From: an uncultured Roseburia sp.
Lineage (GTDB): Bacteria > Bacillota > Clostridia > Lachnospirales > Lachnospiraceae
Direction of reading: 5' to 3'
DNA length: 37,649 nucleotides
Assembly: GCA_930989305.1 (NCBI GenBank)
Contig: CAKNLF010000011.1
Location: forward strand, 1 to 37,649
Part shown: piece after piece, positions 1 to 7,605 of the stretch
How the letters are laid out: each line of letters opens with the position of its first letter
How positions within the stretch are numbered: the first letter of the stretch is position 1
Notes under the pieces: generated by a model
Database searches by the model: none
What the model saw: the letters and a program-made list of their open reading frames with translations, nothing else
Told to the model about the DNA's origin: nothing
Position numbers and translations under genes: made by a program

Positions 1-11
1 ACCCTTTTTCA

Positions 12-25
12 GGCAGATTTCTGCC
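12..25. repeat. Small perfect inverted repeat at the window edge
   Basis: GGCAGA and TCTGCC face each other with two bases between. No T-run follows on either strand, so I do not call it a terminator. The rest of the first 108 bases holds no gene or signal that I can support. Confidence 0.3.
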
Positions 26-108
26 TTTACAGATAAGTGTAACACTCCTTAAGATGGAACTCAAATATCTCATATCGATAATCTGTTATAACCGTGTTCT
101 ATAGAAAA

Positions 109-145
109 GAGGATATCCCTTTCCATAAAGAAACGCGATATCCTC
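109..145 (-). terminator. Probable 3' hairpin of the ABC exporter operon
   Basis: GAGGATATC at 109-117 and GATATCCTC at 137-145 form a perfect 9-bp stem just after the stop codon of the last ABC gene (minus strand). The T-tract on the minus strand is weak and broken (CTTTTCTAT), so it may be a processing or stability hairpin or an imperfect terminator. Confidence 0.5.
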
Positions 146-159
146 CGGTTTTCAGTATT

Positions 160-1944
160 TTATTCAAACTGACTGTAATACAAAGCGGCATACGCCCCTT
201 TTTTTTCCAGCAGTTCCCTGTGATTTCCTTTTTCAATGATATTTCCCTGTTCCATAAACAGGATCATATCCGCGTCCCGGATCGTAGACAGCCGGTGGGC
301 GATCACAAAACTGGTACGCCCTTTCATCAGCGCTTCCATAGCTTTTCCTATTTCCACTTCCGTACGGGTGTCTACACTGGACGTAGCCTCATCCAATATC
401 AGGATCGGCGGATCGCATAAAAAAACTCTGGCAATGGTCAGAAGCTGTCTCTGTCCGGCGGAAAGATTGGATGCCTCATTATCCAGCATCGTATCATATC
501 CCTGGGGCATGGTACGAATAAAATAATCCACCTTGGCTGCTTTCGCCGCGTTTATGATTTCCTTTCGATCCGCTCCCGAACTGCCGTAAGCAATATTTTC
601 TCCAATGGTCCCTCCATACAGCCATGTATCCTGGAGCACCATACCGAACTGCTTTCTCAGCCCGCTCCTGCTCATCTTGGACGTGTCCACTCCATCTACT
701 GTGATCCGGCCGTAGTTTACCTCATAAAACCGCATCAGCAGATTTACCAGCGTTGTCTTCCCTGCCCCGGTGCTTCCCACTACCGCGATCTTCTGTCCCG
801 GTTTCGCGGTAAAACTGATATCTTTCATCAGCAGATAGCTCGGCTCATATCCGAAGCTTACATGCTCGAAAGCGATCTCGCCTTTTGCCCGTTCCAGCTC
901 CAGAGGAACAGCAGGATCCGGAGTTTCTTCCTCTTCATCCAGCAGTTCAAAGGTCCGTTTGGCGGAAGCCAGCGCGGACTGCAGAGAATTGACCATAAAA
1001 GACGCCTCCGTCAGAGGCTCGGCCGCCTGATTGATATACTGGAAAAAAGCCTGGACCACGCCTACCGTCATAGTTCCGCTGAGCATAAAGCCTCCTGCGA
1101 TCACCGCAATGATCACATGGGATATCCGGGTGAGCAGACGGATCAGAGGATTCACACAGTTTGTTAAAAAATCCGCTTTTTGATTGGCTTCCCGGTTTTT
1201 TTCCGCGGCAAGTGCCACCTGCCGGATGCTTTCTTCCTCATGATTGTATGCTTTGATCACATCTCTGCCGTTATAATATTCTTCGGCAATGCCGGTAAGT
1301 TCCCCAATGGTCTCCTGCCTACTGGCGGCGCATTTCAAATTTCTTTTTGCCACCGCCCGGGTGATCAGCAGGCTGATCAGGATAAAAAGCAGAAAAATGC
1401 CGGTAAGCAGCACACTGTAATAAAACATTACGATCAAAGATCCGATAATCGTACCAACGGCAACCAGCAGCTTTAACAGACCTGTCTGCAGCACTTCCGC
1501 AATCTTATCCAGATCACTGGTCACACGGCTTAAAATCTCTCCCGCCTTATTCCGGTCAAAAAATTTCAGAGGCAGACGGTTCAGCTTGTCAGCCACCTGC
1601 CTGCGCAGCTCAAGATTCAGGCTTTCCGCCACATTAGCCATCAGATAAGACTGGAAGAAATAAAAGATCCAGGCCAGCAGATACTGGATCGTAAGTCTTG
1701 TAAGCTCCATGCCCATATTCGTCCAGGTAATGGAAAACGGTATACCTTCCTTCCAGGCTCCCTGGATACTTTCCCACAAATGATCTATAACCCTGGCACT
1801 GTAAAGAGGATTCCAAATATTTAAAATCGTATATATCAAAATGGAACATCCCACAATCCCCAGCCGCACTTTCTGCCCTTCCAGCTGACCAAACAGCCTT
1901 ATGATAACCGGTTTTTCCTTCCTTCTGTCTGTTCCGGGATTCAT
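160..1944 (-). CDS. Half-ABC multidrug exporter, catalytically competent subunit
   Basis: This 594-aa protein is a type IV (ABCB-like) exporter: about six membrane spans in residues 25-320 followed by a nucleotide-binding domain. Walker A is GSTGAGKTT at 390-398, Walker B ends LILDEA with catalytic Glu519, and the switch motif is AHRLST near 551, so its own ATP site is canonical. Its signature is LSAGQ (494-498) rather than LSGGQ. That is the pattern of a heterodimer: this Walker A/B site would pair with the normal signature of the partner upstream. Its ATG overlaps the partner's stop by 4 bp, so translation is coupled. Drug or lipid export is a family-based inference; the substrate is unknown. 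Confidence 0.93.
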   Translation of the reverse strand: MNPGTDRRKEKPVIIRLFGQLEGQKVRLGIVGCSILIYTILNIWNPLYSARVIDHLWESIQGAWKEGIPFSITWTNMGMELTRLTIQYLLAWIFYFFQSYLMANVAESLNLELRRQVADKLNRLPLKFFDRNKAGEILSRVTSDLDKIAEVLQTGLLKLLVAVGTIIGSLIVMFYYSVLLTGIFLLFILISLLITRAVAKRNLKCAASRQETIGELTGIAEEYYNGRDVIKAYNHEEESIRQVALAAEKNREANQKADFLTNCVNPLIRLLTRISHVIIAVIAGGFMLSGTMTVGVVQAFFQYINQAAEPLTEASFMVNSLQSALASAKRTFELLDEEEETPDPAVPLELERAKGEIAFEHVSFGYEPSYLLMKDISFTAKPGQKIAVVGSTGAGKTTLVNLLMRFYEVNYGRITVDGVDTSKMSRSGLRKQFGMVLQDTWLYGGTIGENIAYGSSGADRKEIINAAKAAKVDYFIRTMPQGYDTMLDNEASNLSAGQRQLLTIARVFLCDPPILILDEATSSVDTRTEVEIGKAMEALMKGRTSFVIAHRLSTIRDADMILFMEQGNIIEKGNHRELLEKKGAYAALYYSQFE

Positions 1945-3677
1945 CCTTCCTGCACCTCCTTTGTCTGAGATTCATAAATCTCCCGATATACCGAACAGGT
2001 TTCCATCAGTCGGTCATGGGTTCCCTTTCCAGCCATCCTGCCTTCATGGAGCACAATGATCTGGTCCGCATGGCGTATGGTACTCACCCGCTGGGCAATG
2101 ATCAGCACCGCCGCGTTTTTTGTCTCTTTCGCCAGCGCTTTTCTCAACGCAGCATCCGTCTTAAAATCCAGCGCGGAAAAACTGTCGTCAAAGATATACA
2201 GCTCCGGCTTTTTTACCAGCGCTCTGGCTATAGACAAACGCTGCTTCTGGCCTCCGGAAAAATTGGTTCCTCCCTGAGCCACAAAGGAATCCAGACCTTT
2301 GGGCAAGGATCGTATAAAGTCTCCCGCTTGAGCCACATCTGCCGCGTGCATCAGTTCTTCCTCTGTAGCGTCAGCCTTGCTGTATCGGAGATTGTCCCCG
2401 ATAGTGCCGGAAAACAGCCACGCTTTCTGCTGTACATAAGCCATATGATCCCGCAGTTCTTTCTGAGTCAGTCTGCGCACATCTGTCCCGTTCAGCCGGA
2501 CCGTCCCCCATGTGGCATCATGAAACCTCAGGATCAGCGACGCAATGGTGGATTTTCCGCTTCCGGTCCCGCCGATCACAGCGGTAGTCTCCCCTCTCCT
2601 GCAGGTAAAATCCAGGTGGCTTAGGGTATTTTCTTCTGCATCCGCAAACCGAAAAGATACATCTTCAAAAGTCAGTACTTCATCATTTTTCATATTCAAA
2701 GTTTCCCTGGTCTCTTTCTCCGGATCTTTGATCTCAGGAGCATGCTCCAGCACTTCCCTTATCCGGCTGCAGCATTCCAGCGCTCTTGGCATAGTCAATA
2801 TGACCATCTGGGCCATCATCATGAAAAACAGCACCAGGATCGCGTATTCGATCACCGCTGTAATATCGCCGATCTGAAAATTGCCGGAACTGATCCGTCC
2901 TCCGCTGAGCCAGTACACAAGAATAATAAACAGATTGATAAAAAAGAATGACAAACCGTCCAGTATGGAAAAACGCCGGTTGGCTTTTATGGAGGTCTCC
3001 GCATATTTTTCAAAGGCATCATCCATACGCTTCTCCTCCCGCTTCTCATTATTAAAGGCGCGCACTACCCGGACGCCGGTGAGATTTTCCAGCAGAACCG
3101 TACTCATTCTATCCAGCAGTTTCTGGAGTCTGCGAAACAGGGGCGCCGCGCTGCGTATGATAAAAAGAGCAATAATGAGCACCGCCACCAGCACGGCTGT
3201 AAGGATCCAGCCCATGGTAATATCCAGCCGGAAAGCAAGCACCAAGGCAACCACAAATATAACCGGTACCGGCAATACCAGCTGCATAAATGTACTCATG
3301 GCAAACTGGATCGTTGTAATATCCGACACAGTCCTTGTGGTAATGGAAGCCGTTCCGAAATGCCTGAAATCATGTACAGACAGTTTCAGTGATTTCCGGT
3401 AAACAGCTACTCTCATATCTTTTCCGATCCTGGCAGACAAAGCAGCGCAGGCGTAACCGCCCAGAATGCCGCAGGCTCCGGCTCCCAGCGAAACCAGGGC
3501 CATCTGGATCCCGGTATGCATAAGGGCGTCAAAAGAAGCTTTTGAAGTGCCCAGGTTCAGCATTTCTGCCGCAAGCGTGGGCACAAACAAAGCCCCTGTC
3601 ACATCAGCGATCAGCAATATAACAGTAGCCGCGCATAATTTCCAGTGAGGTTTCAGAAATTGTAAAACCAGTTTCAT
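1941..3677 (-). CDS. Half-ABC multidrug exporter, degenerate-site subunit
   Basis: The 578-aa protein has a six-span membrane domain (about 12-300) and an ATPase domain. Walker A is GGTGSGKST at 369-377 and the signature FSGGQ (473-477) is normal, but Walker B reads YIFDDSF, with Asp498 in place of the catalytic Glu, and the switch histidine is Gln (IAQRVST). These are the hallmarks of the degenerate-site subunit of heterodimeric exporters such as BmrC or TM287. Together with the downstream partner it would form one consensus and one degenerate ATP site. The start codon follows AAAGGATGGACAGGATAA, only about 17 bases beyond a terminator T-run, so expression probably depends on readthrough of that terminator. 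Confidence 0.93.
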   Translation of the reverse strand: MKLVLQFLKPHWKLCAATVILLIADVTGALFVPTLAAEMLNLGTSKASFDALMHTGIQMALVSLGAGACGILGGYACAALSARIGKDMRVAVYRKSLKLSVHDFRHFGTASITTRTVSDITTIQFAMSTFMQLVLPVPVIFVVALVLAFRLDITMGWILTAVLVAVLIIALFIIRSAAPLFRRLQKLLDRMSTVLLENLTGVRVVRAFNNEKREEKRMDDAFEKYAETSIKANRRFSILDGLSFFFINLFIILVYWLSGGRISSGNFQIGDITAVIEYAILVLFFMMMAQMVILTMPRALECCSRIREVLEHAPEIKDPEKETRETLNMKNDEVLTFEDVSFRFADAEENTLSHLDFTCRRGETTAVIGGTGSGKSTIASLILRFHDATWGTVRLNGTDVRRLTQKELRDHMAYVQQKAWLFSGTIGDNLRYSKADATEEELMHAADVAQAGDFIRSLPKGLDSFVAQGGTNFSGGQKQRLSIARALVKKPELYIFDDSFSALDFKTDAALRKALAKETKNAAVLIIAQRVSTIRHADQIIVLHEGRMAGKGTHDRLMETCSVYREIYESQTKEVQEG

Positions 3678-3696
3678 TTATCCTGTCCATCCTTTC

Positions 3697-3732
3697 AAAA
3701 AAAAATTGCCCGGTTATCTTACATAACCGAGC
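3697..3732 (-). terminator. Attenuator-type terminator between marR and the ABC genes
   Basis: On the minus strand GCTCGGTTAT, loop GTAAG, ATAACCGGGC makes a 10-bp stem (one T-G pair), followed by AA and nine T. It stands inside the transcription unit, after marR and directly before the ABC ribosome site. A competing hairpin CGAG-TGCG-CTCG (3739-3728) uses part of the same 5' arm and could act as antiterminator. The stop codon of the leader ORF lies in the terminator loop. Confidence 0.85.
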
Positions 3733-3787
3733 GCACTCGACATCTTCTCCGACAATGAGGCGAATATGAAAATTCCCCGTCGACCAT
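3719..3787 (-). CDS. 22-codon leader peptide of the ABC exporter genes
   Basis: An ATG at 3787 opens a 22-codon frame starting MVDGEFSYSPH and continuing into an arginine- and cysteine-rich part (RRRCRVR); TAA is at 3721-3719. A GGAGG stands 13 bases upstream, with a short hairpin (GACCAT-CGCA-ATGGTC, 3798-3783) between that could modulate initiation. The frame ends within the terminator hairpin, so a ribosome translating to the stop would cover its 5' arm. This is the geometry of ribosome-mediated attenuation, as known for BmrB in front of bmrCD. That it is translated is an inference; the sequence resembles no named leader I know. Confidence 0.55.
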   Translation of the reverse strand: MVDGEFSYSPHCRRRCRVRSVM

Positions 3788-3814
3788 TGCGATGGTCTGT
3801 CCTCCGATGACTCA

Positions 3815-4279
3815 CTATTCCGTTTCTTTTTGCTTTTTCTGACCGGCCATTGCCTCCCCTACAAGTCTGCAGTATTTTCTCAGCAGACGATTCAGGGTAT
3901 CCCTTTCCTCCGGATCCATCTGTCCCCAGGCAGTTTCCTCAATCTGATAAATCTGTACCACATAGGTTTCCACAAAACCTTTCCCGGCATCTGTCAAAAA
4001 CGCCTGCTTTGTCCTCTGATCATCCTTAGAAGGTTCCAGCCGTATATAGCCTTTTTTCACAAGCTGCTTAAATGCGGAATTCACCGTCTGTCTGCTCATG
4101 GAAAGCTGTTCGCTGATAGCGCTTTGGGTCACGTTCCCCTCGTAGATCAAAAGCAGCGACCAATATTCCGGATCTGACAGGCCGCAGGCCTTTGGAAACA
4201 GGGAATATACCCGGTCCAGTTCCATATCCGCTTCCCGGAAAGCAGTGAGACTGTCCGCAATCTGTTTTTGGTCTTCCAT
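3815..4279 (-). CDS. MarR-family transcriptional regulator
   Basis: A winged-helix regulator of 154 aa from the ATG at 4279, which has GAAGGGA 8 bases upstream. A longer frame from 4336 exists but has no ribosome site. The helix-turn-helix and wing are recognisable in SMSRQTVNSAFKQLVKKG and RLEPSKDDQRTKQAFLTDAG. MarR dimers usually repress their own operon and release DNA on binding phenolic or drug-like ligands. It is the first gene of the unit containing the ABC exporter, so local control of that exporter is the likely job. The terminator after it would allow marR to be expressed without the exporter. Confidence 0.9.
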   Translation of the reverse strand: MEDQKQIADSLTAFREADMELDRVYSLFPKACGLSDPEYWSLLLIYEGNVTQSAISEQLSMSRQTVNSAFKQLVKKGYIRLEPSKDDQRTKQAFLTDAGKGFVETYVVQIYQIEETAWGQMDPEERDTLNRLLRKYCRLVGEAMAGQKKQKETE

Positions 4280-4306
4280 TCTCTGTCCCTTCTCTCGTTT
4301 ATCATT

Positions 4307-4356
4307 ATTGTCAAAATTCATATAATCCGATTTCATATTATCAAATTTCAGACAAT
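4307..4356. promoter_or_regulatory. Imperfect inverted repeat in the marR leader, possible operator
   Basis: ATTGTC (4307-4312) and GACAAT (4351-4356) bound an A/T-rich imperfect inverted repeat with related inner halves (CAAAATTCATATAAT against ATATTATCAAATTTCAG). It starts just downstream of the marR -10 box, a usual place for a MarR operator. Only the outer six bases pair perfectly. Confidence 0.4.
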
Positions 4357-4360
4357 TATT

Positions 4361-4388
4361 AGTATATACTTTCTTTCTTATTTGTCAA
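4361..4388 (-). promoter_or_regulatory. Promoter of marR-ABC
   Basis: Minus strand: TTGACA (4388-4383), 16-bp spacer, TATACT (4366-4361). A near-consensus sigma-A promoter about 80 bases before the marR ATG. Confidence 0.8.
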
Positions 4389-4412
4389 GAGTTCAAAGCC
4401 AATCTCTATCCA

Positions 4413-4470
4413 AAAAACTCCTTTCGGAAAGGGCTGTTTGCATCGCCTTTTTCCGAAAGGAGCTTTTTGT
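4413..4470. terminator. Bidirectional terminator
   Basis: CTCCTTTCGGAAA and TTTCCGAAAGGAG form a perfect 13-bp stem (4418-4462). A T-run follows on the plus strand (CTTTTTGTTTT), and TTTTTT follows on the minus strand, so it ends the minus-strand helicase transcript just before the marR promoter. Confidence 0.85.
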
Positions 4471-4510
4471 TTTCTGTATTTTATTCCGCCTGATCTCCAG
4501 ACAAACCTTT

Positions 4511-6100
4511 TTATCTGGCGTTGGCAGGTTCGATATTAATGCTTTTTCCTTTTATTTTGGCCTGCTTCATTGCGGAGAGCACCGCCATGCCGTATTCTTT
4601 CGGCACTTCCACAAACGTATATTTATCAAACATATCAATAGTGCCTACCAGATCGCCCGGCATACCAGATTCTCCCGCTACCGCGCCAAGAATATCACCT
4701 GGTTTTGCATGATCTTTTTTCCCTACATTAATAAACAGACGCACCATACCTTCTTCCGCACCGGTATTATCAAAGTCGTAATTTTCCTGTCTGCCCGCTT
4801 CTTTTTCCAGCAGCCCCATAGCTTCCACCAGAAAAGCAGCGGCAATATCCATGGCCGTATAATCGGACTGATTAATTTGATCTTCAATAATATTTACTGC
4901 TTTGGACAGATCTTCTTCTTCAATGATCTGTCCGATATGGTCCATGATCTTTTCCGCTTTGGCATGGGTAACATCCCTTGTAGAAGGCACCGGCTGGGCC
5001 AGTATCTTCGTTTTGCAGTAACGCTGGATTTCCTTTAATTTATAGACCTCTTTCCCTTTCACAAAGGAAAAAGCCCGTCCTGTACGGCCTGCCCGTCCCG
5101 TACGGCCGATCCTGTGCACATAGTATTCGTCATCCTGAGGCAGATCGTAGTTAAATACCGCTTCCACATCGTCCACGTCGATTCCTCTGGCCGCTACATC
5201 CGTCGCAATGAGAATCTCCGTTTTTCCGTTCCGGAAGTTTTTCATAACCCGGTCACGCTGGGTCTGCTTCATATCTCCGTGAAGCCCCTCGGCAAAATAT
5301 CCCCGGCCTTTCAGCTCCCCGGTAAGCTCATCCACCATACGTTTTGTATTGCAGAACACCAGTGACAGCTTCGGATCATAGTAATCCAGCAGCCTGGTCA
5401 ACACATCCACCTTATCACGGCGCTTTACGTCATAGTAGTACTGTTCAATGCTGGGAACTGTCAGTTCTTTTTTTACCACCTTTATAGTCACGGCGTCTTT
5501 CTGATATTTCTTTGTGATATCCAGAATCGCCTTTGGCATTGTGGCTGAAAAAAGAACTACCTGGCGTTCCTGAGGAATATATTCCAATACTTTTTCAATA
5601 TCTTCCCGGAATCCCATATTCAGCATTTCATCAGCTTCGTCCAGCACAATGGTATTCACATGATCGCAGCGGATAGTCCTTCTTCTTAAATGATCCATCA
5701 CCCGCCCCGGAGTTCCCACAATAATCTGGGCGCCCCCTTTGAGAGAACGGATCTGTTTGGAAATCTCCTGTCCCCCGTATACAGGCAGTATCTTGATTCC
5801 GTGCATATACTTTGCCAGATTGCGTATCTCATTGGATACCTGAATGGCCAGTTCTCTGGTGGGACATAAAACAATCGCCTGCGTCTTCTTAAAATGGGGT
5901 TCCACTTTCTGCAGCAGCGGAATGCCGAAAGAAGCCGTTTTTCCCGTTCCCGTCTGAGCCTGTCCGATCACGTCCCTGCCGCTTAATACAGCCGGAATGG
6001 ATTTTGCCTGGATCGGTGTTGCTTCCTCAAATCCCATTTCCGTAACAGCACGCAGTATCTGGGGATATAATTCCAAATCTTCAAATCTTACTGTTTCCAT
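4511..6100 (-). CDS. DEAD-box RNA helicase with DbpA-type RNA-binding domain
   Basis: The 529-aa protein has the full SF2 set: Q-motif (F6 and ATPIQ), AQTGTGKT at 48-55, PTRELA, DEAD at 153-156, SAT near 184 and HRIGRTGRAGR. The last 75 residues (VRLFINVGKKD to the end) match the DbpA RNA-binding domain that targets such helicases to structured RNA, often 23S rRNA. Likely roles are ribosome assembly and mRNA unwinding, often induced by cold. It is a one-gene unit with its own promoter, an 88-base leader holding a terminator-like hairpin, and a strong terminator. Exact orthology (DeaD, CshA or DbpA type) is not decided here. Confidence 0.93.
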   Translation of the reverse strand: METVRFEDLELYPQILRAVTEMGFEEATPIQAKSIPAVLSGRDVIGQAQTGTGKTASFGIPLLQKVEPHFKKTQAIVLCPTRELAIQVSNEIRNLAKYMHGIKILPVYGGQEISKQIRSLKGGAQIIVGTPGRVMDHLRRRTIRCDHVNTIVLDEADEMLNMGFREDIEKVLEYIPQERQVVLFSATMPKAILDITKKYQKDAVTIKVVKKELTVPSIEQYYYDVKRRDKVDVLTRLLDYYDPKLSLVFCNTKRMVDELTGELKGRGYFAEGLHGDMKQTQRDRVMKNFRNGKTEILIATDVAARGIDVDDVEAVFNYDLPQDDEYYVHRIGRTGRAGRTGRAFSFVKGKEVYKLKEIQRYCKTKILAQPVPSTRDVTHAKAEKIMDHIGQIIEEEDLSKAVNIIEDQINQSDYTAMDIAAAFLVEAMGLLEKEAGRQENYDFDNTGAEEGMVRLFINVGKKDHAKPGDILGAVAGESGMPGDLVGTIDMFDKYTFVEVPKEYGMAVLSAMKQAKIKGKSINIEPANAR

Positions 6101-6118
6101 ATCTTTATCCTTTCCAAT

Positions 6119-6154
6119 AAAAAAGCGCCCGCAATTATAAATTTGCGAAACGCT
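6119..6154 (-). terminator. Terminator-like hairpin inside the helicase 5' leader
   Basis: Minus strand: AGCG, internal loop, CGCAA, 8-base loop, TTGCG, CGCT, then six T and ATT. It lies between the promoter (-10 at 6199-6194) and the ATG at 6100, so it sits in the leader and could work as an attenuator or a cold/autoregulation element. Confidence 0.6.
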
Positions 6155-6193
6155 GATAATATTAAACCATCAAAATTTCAGTATTGCCTGCTT

Positions 6194-6222
6194 ATCATAA
6201 CAGAGACTGTTTTGGAAGTCAA
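6194..6222 (-). promoter_or_regulatory. Promoter of the DEAD-box helicase
   Basis: Minus strand: TTGACT (6222-6217), 17-bp spacer, TATGAT (6199-6194). The -35 box overlaps the stop codon of the GIY-YIG gene. Confidence 0.75.
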
Positions 6223-6509
6223 ATACATTTCCACTCCACCCCCTGTTCCCGAAGCCGGTCCATCCAGGCCGGATCCTCAATAAGTCTCTCCTTCTCTTTC
6301 CTGGTCATCCCCTTGATCCTGGCCTCCCTGCTCATAGCCTGGTGCTTTGTCTCAGACACTTCCAGATATACCAGTTCCACAGGGCCTCTTCCTTTTGTAT
6401 ACTTGGCCCCTTTCCCTTCCTGATGCTGCCGTAATCTTTTCCGGATATCATTGGTCCATCCGGTATAAAGAGTATTGTCCCGGCATTTTAAAATATACGT
6501 AAAATTCAT
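6219..6509 (-). CDS. GIY-YIG nuclease-superfamily protein (UPF0213/YhbQ-YazA type)
   Basis: A 96-aa single-domain protein. The YIL and YTGWTND strands at residues 5-21 are the GIY-YIG core, followed by the conserved Arg region (RLRQHQEGKGAKYT) and a catalytic-type Glu in the YLEVSE to REARIKGM segment. Small stand-alone members are widespread and are thought to act on DNA or nucleic-acid intermediates, but their role is not settled. The start has AAGGAG 8 bases upstream. A long structured leader precedes it. Confidence 0.88.
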   Translation of the reverse strand: MNFTYILKCRDNTLYTGWTNDIRKRLRQHQEGKGAKYTKGRGPVELVYLEVSETKHQAMSREARIKGMTRKEKERLIEDPAWMDRLREQGVEWKCI

Positions 6510-6534
6510 TGTATTCTCCTTCTATGTATCCCCA

Positions 6535-6703
6535 CCGGCGCCCGTATGTTTTACACAGGCGCCGGCTGACAGTCGGATCTATAATAAAGCAATCGAAAGA
6601 ACAGTATCTTTCCCACAGCAGCGATCCCTTTTGGAATCTCCGCCAAATCTGCCGGGCCTGCCGGCTCAAGTAAAAAATTCGATTGCGGATCTTGACGTGT
6701 ATC
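6535..6703 (-). ncRNA. Rod-like structured RNA candidate (6S-like shape) or long leader
   Basis: A TATAAT box at 6715-6710 (minus) would start RNA near 6703. The RNA 5' part (GTC, GATC, GCAATCGAA at 6696-6678) pairs with TTCGATTGC, GATC, GAC at 6597-6572, closing a long rod that contains a U-rich internal loop and a distal stem (CCC/GGG, GCAG/CTGC, GATTCC/GGGATC around AAAA). A strong CCGGCGCC/GGCGCCGG hairpin (6535-6565) follows. The shape recalls 6S RNA, but there is no clear -35 box or U-tail, and I could not match the sequence to a named family. It may instead be the leader of the GIY-YIG gene. Confidence 0.35.
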
Positions 6704-6762
6704 TAATATATTATACACCAAAATCCGTCGGCTGTGTCTGTCCAAGTCTTTTTGCCTGAGTC

Positions 6763-7536
6763 CTATTCCAGATAATTCATAGGATTTACCGGATCTTCCT
6801 CTTTTGTCATGGCAAAATACAGATTGCTGCCCTCTGTACTGTAATATTTTGTAGGTTCTGCAATATATCCGATCACTTCTCCTTTTTCTACCATATCACC
6901 TTTTTTCCACTTGACTTCTTTCAGCTGTCCGTACTGCGCTCCGTATCCGTTCCCAAGGTCCGCCGCTACCGTCAGGCCGGTAGTTTCGTTTGTAGAAATA
7001 TCTGTGATCCTGCAGTCCGCCGCCGCCAGCACTTTCGTATTCACCGCGCTCTCAATGATCACTGCCGGATTGTATTTATACTGATCCAGCGTAGCAAAAT
7101 ATACAGTCTTATCCATGCTGTAATTCATAAGTACATTTCCCTGGACCGGCCAGCTGATCTTGGTATTCCTGTCAAAAGTCAGTGTCTTCTGAGAAGCGGC
7201 GGTTTCTTTTGCCGGCTGTTCCTTTTCCTCCTGCTTCTGTTCCTGCTCTTTGGTATCTTCTGTTTCACCGGTTTTTACGTTCTGCGTTTTCCCGTCACTT
7301 TTCTGTTCTTCTTCCTGTGCGATGGTTTCTACCGATTCCGGTTCTTCTCTTTCTCCGGCTTCTTCTCTCTCTTCTGTCTGAGCCGTCTGATACCGTTCCT
7401 GCTCCGGTTTATTTGTATTTTTATAGTAGAGTCCTGCCATTGCCACCACTGCGGTCAGAGCAATGACGCCTGCTGCCAGATATGATCTTTGTTTTTGTCT
7501 GAAAGATTTCCTGTTGTTCTTCATTTTCCTCACCAT
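6763..7536 (-). CDS. spoIIQ: SpoIIQ-like membrane protein with degenerate M23/LytM domain
   Basis: The 257-aa protein has a basic N-terminus, one membrane span (about 17-37), an acidic Glu/Gln/Lys-rich linker (about 45-115) and a C-terminal LytM fold ending DPVNPMNYLE. The metal-binding HxxxD and HxH positions of active M23 peptidases are not seen: the last motif reads NLYF instead of HLHF, so it is probably not an enzyme. SpoIIQ sits in the forespore membrane and binds SpoIIIAH across the intermembrane space during engulfment. It directly follows spoIID, as in Clostridioides. The start may be the second ATG at 7524, which has GTGAGG close upstream, rather than 7536. Confidence 0.8.
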   Translation of the reverse strand: MVRKMKNNRKSFRQKQRSYLAAGVIALTAVVAMAGLYYKNTNKPEQERYQTAQTEEREEAGEREEPESVETIAQEEEQKSDGKTQNVKTGETEDTKEQEQKQEEKEQPAKETAASQKTLTFDRNTKISWPVQGNVLMNYSMDKTVYFATLDQYKYNPAVIIESAVNTKVLAAADCRITDISTNETTGLTVAADLGNGYGAQYGQLKEVKWKKGDMVEKGEVIGYIAEPTKYYSTEGSNLYFAMTKEEDPVNPMNYLE

Positions 7537-7605
7537 CCGCTTTTAAAATATGTCTGTTCTCAGGGATAGCTTTGCCGAAAATTCCATTTTTTATACAACA
7601 GGTTT

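Noticed and set aside
3678-3814. Guanidine (ykkC or mini-ykkC) or other metabolite riboswitch before the ABC genes
   Set aside because: The ACGR loops and other core motifs of these aptamers are absent; a translated leader explains the layout better.
6551-6745. 64-codon minus-strand frame upstream of the GIY-YIG gene
   Set aside because: The bases are better explained by paired RNA structure; there is no ribosome site and no recognisable protein.
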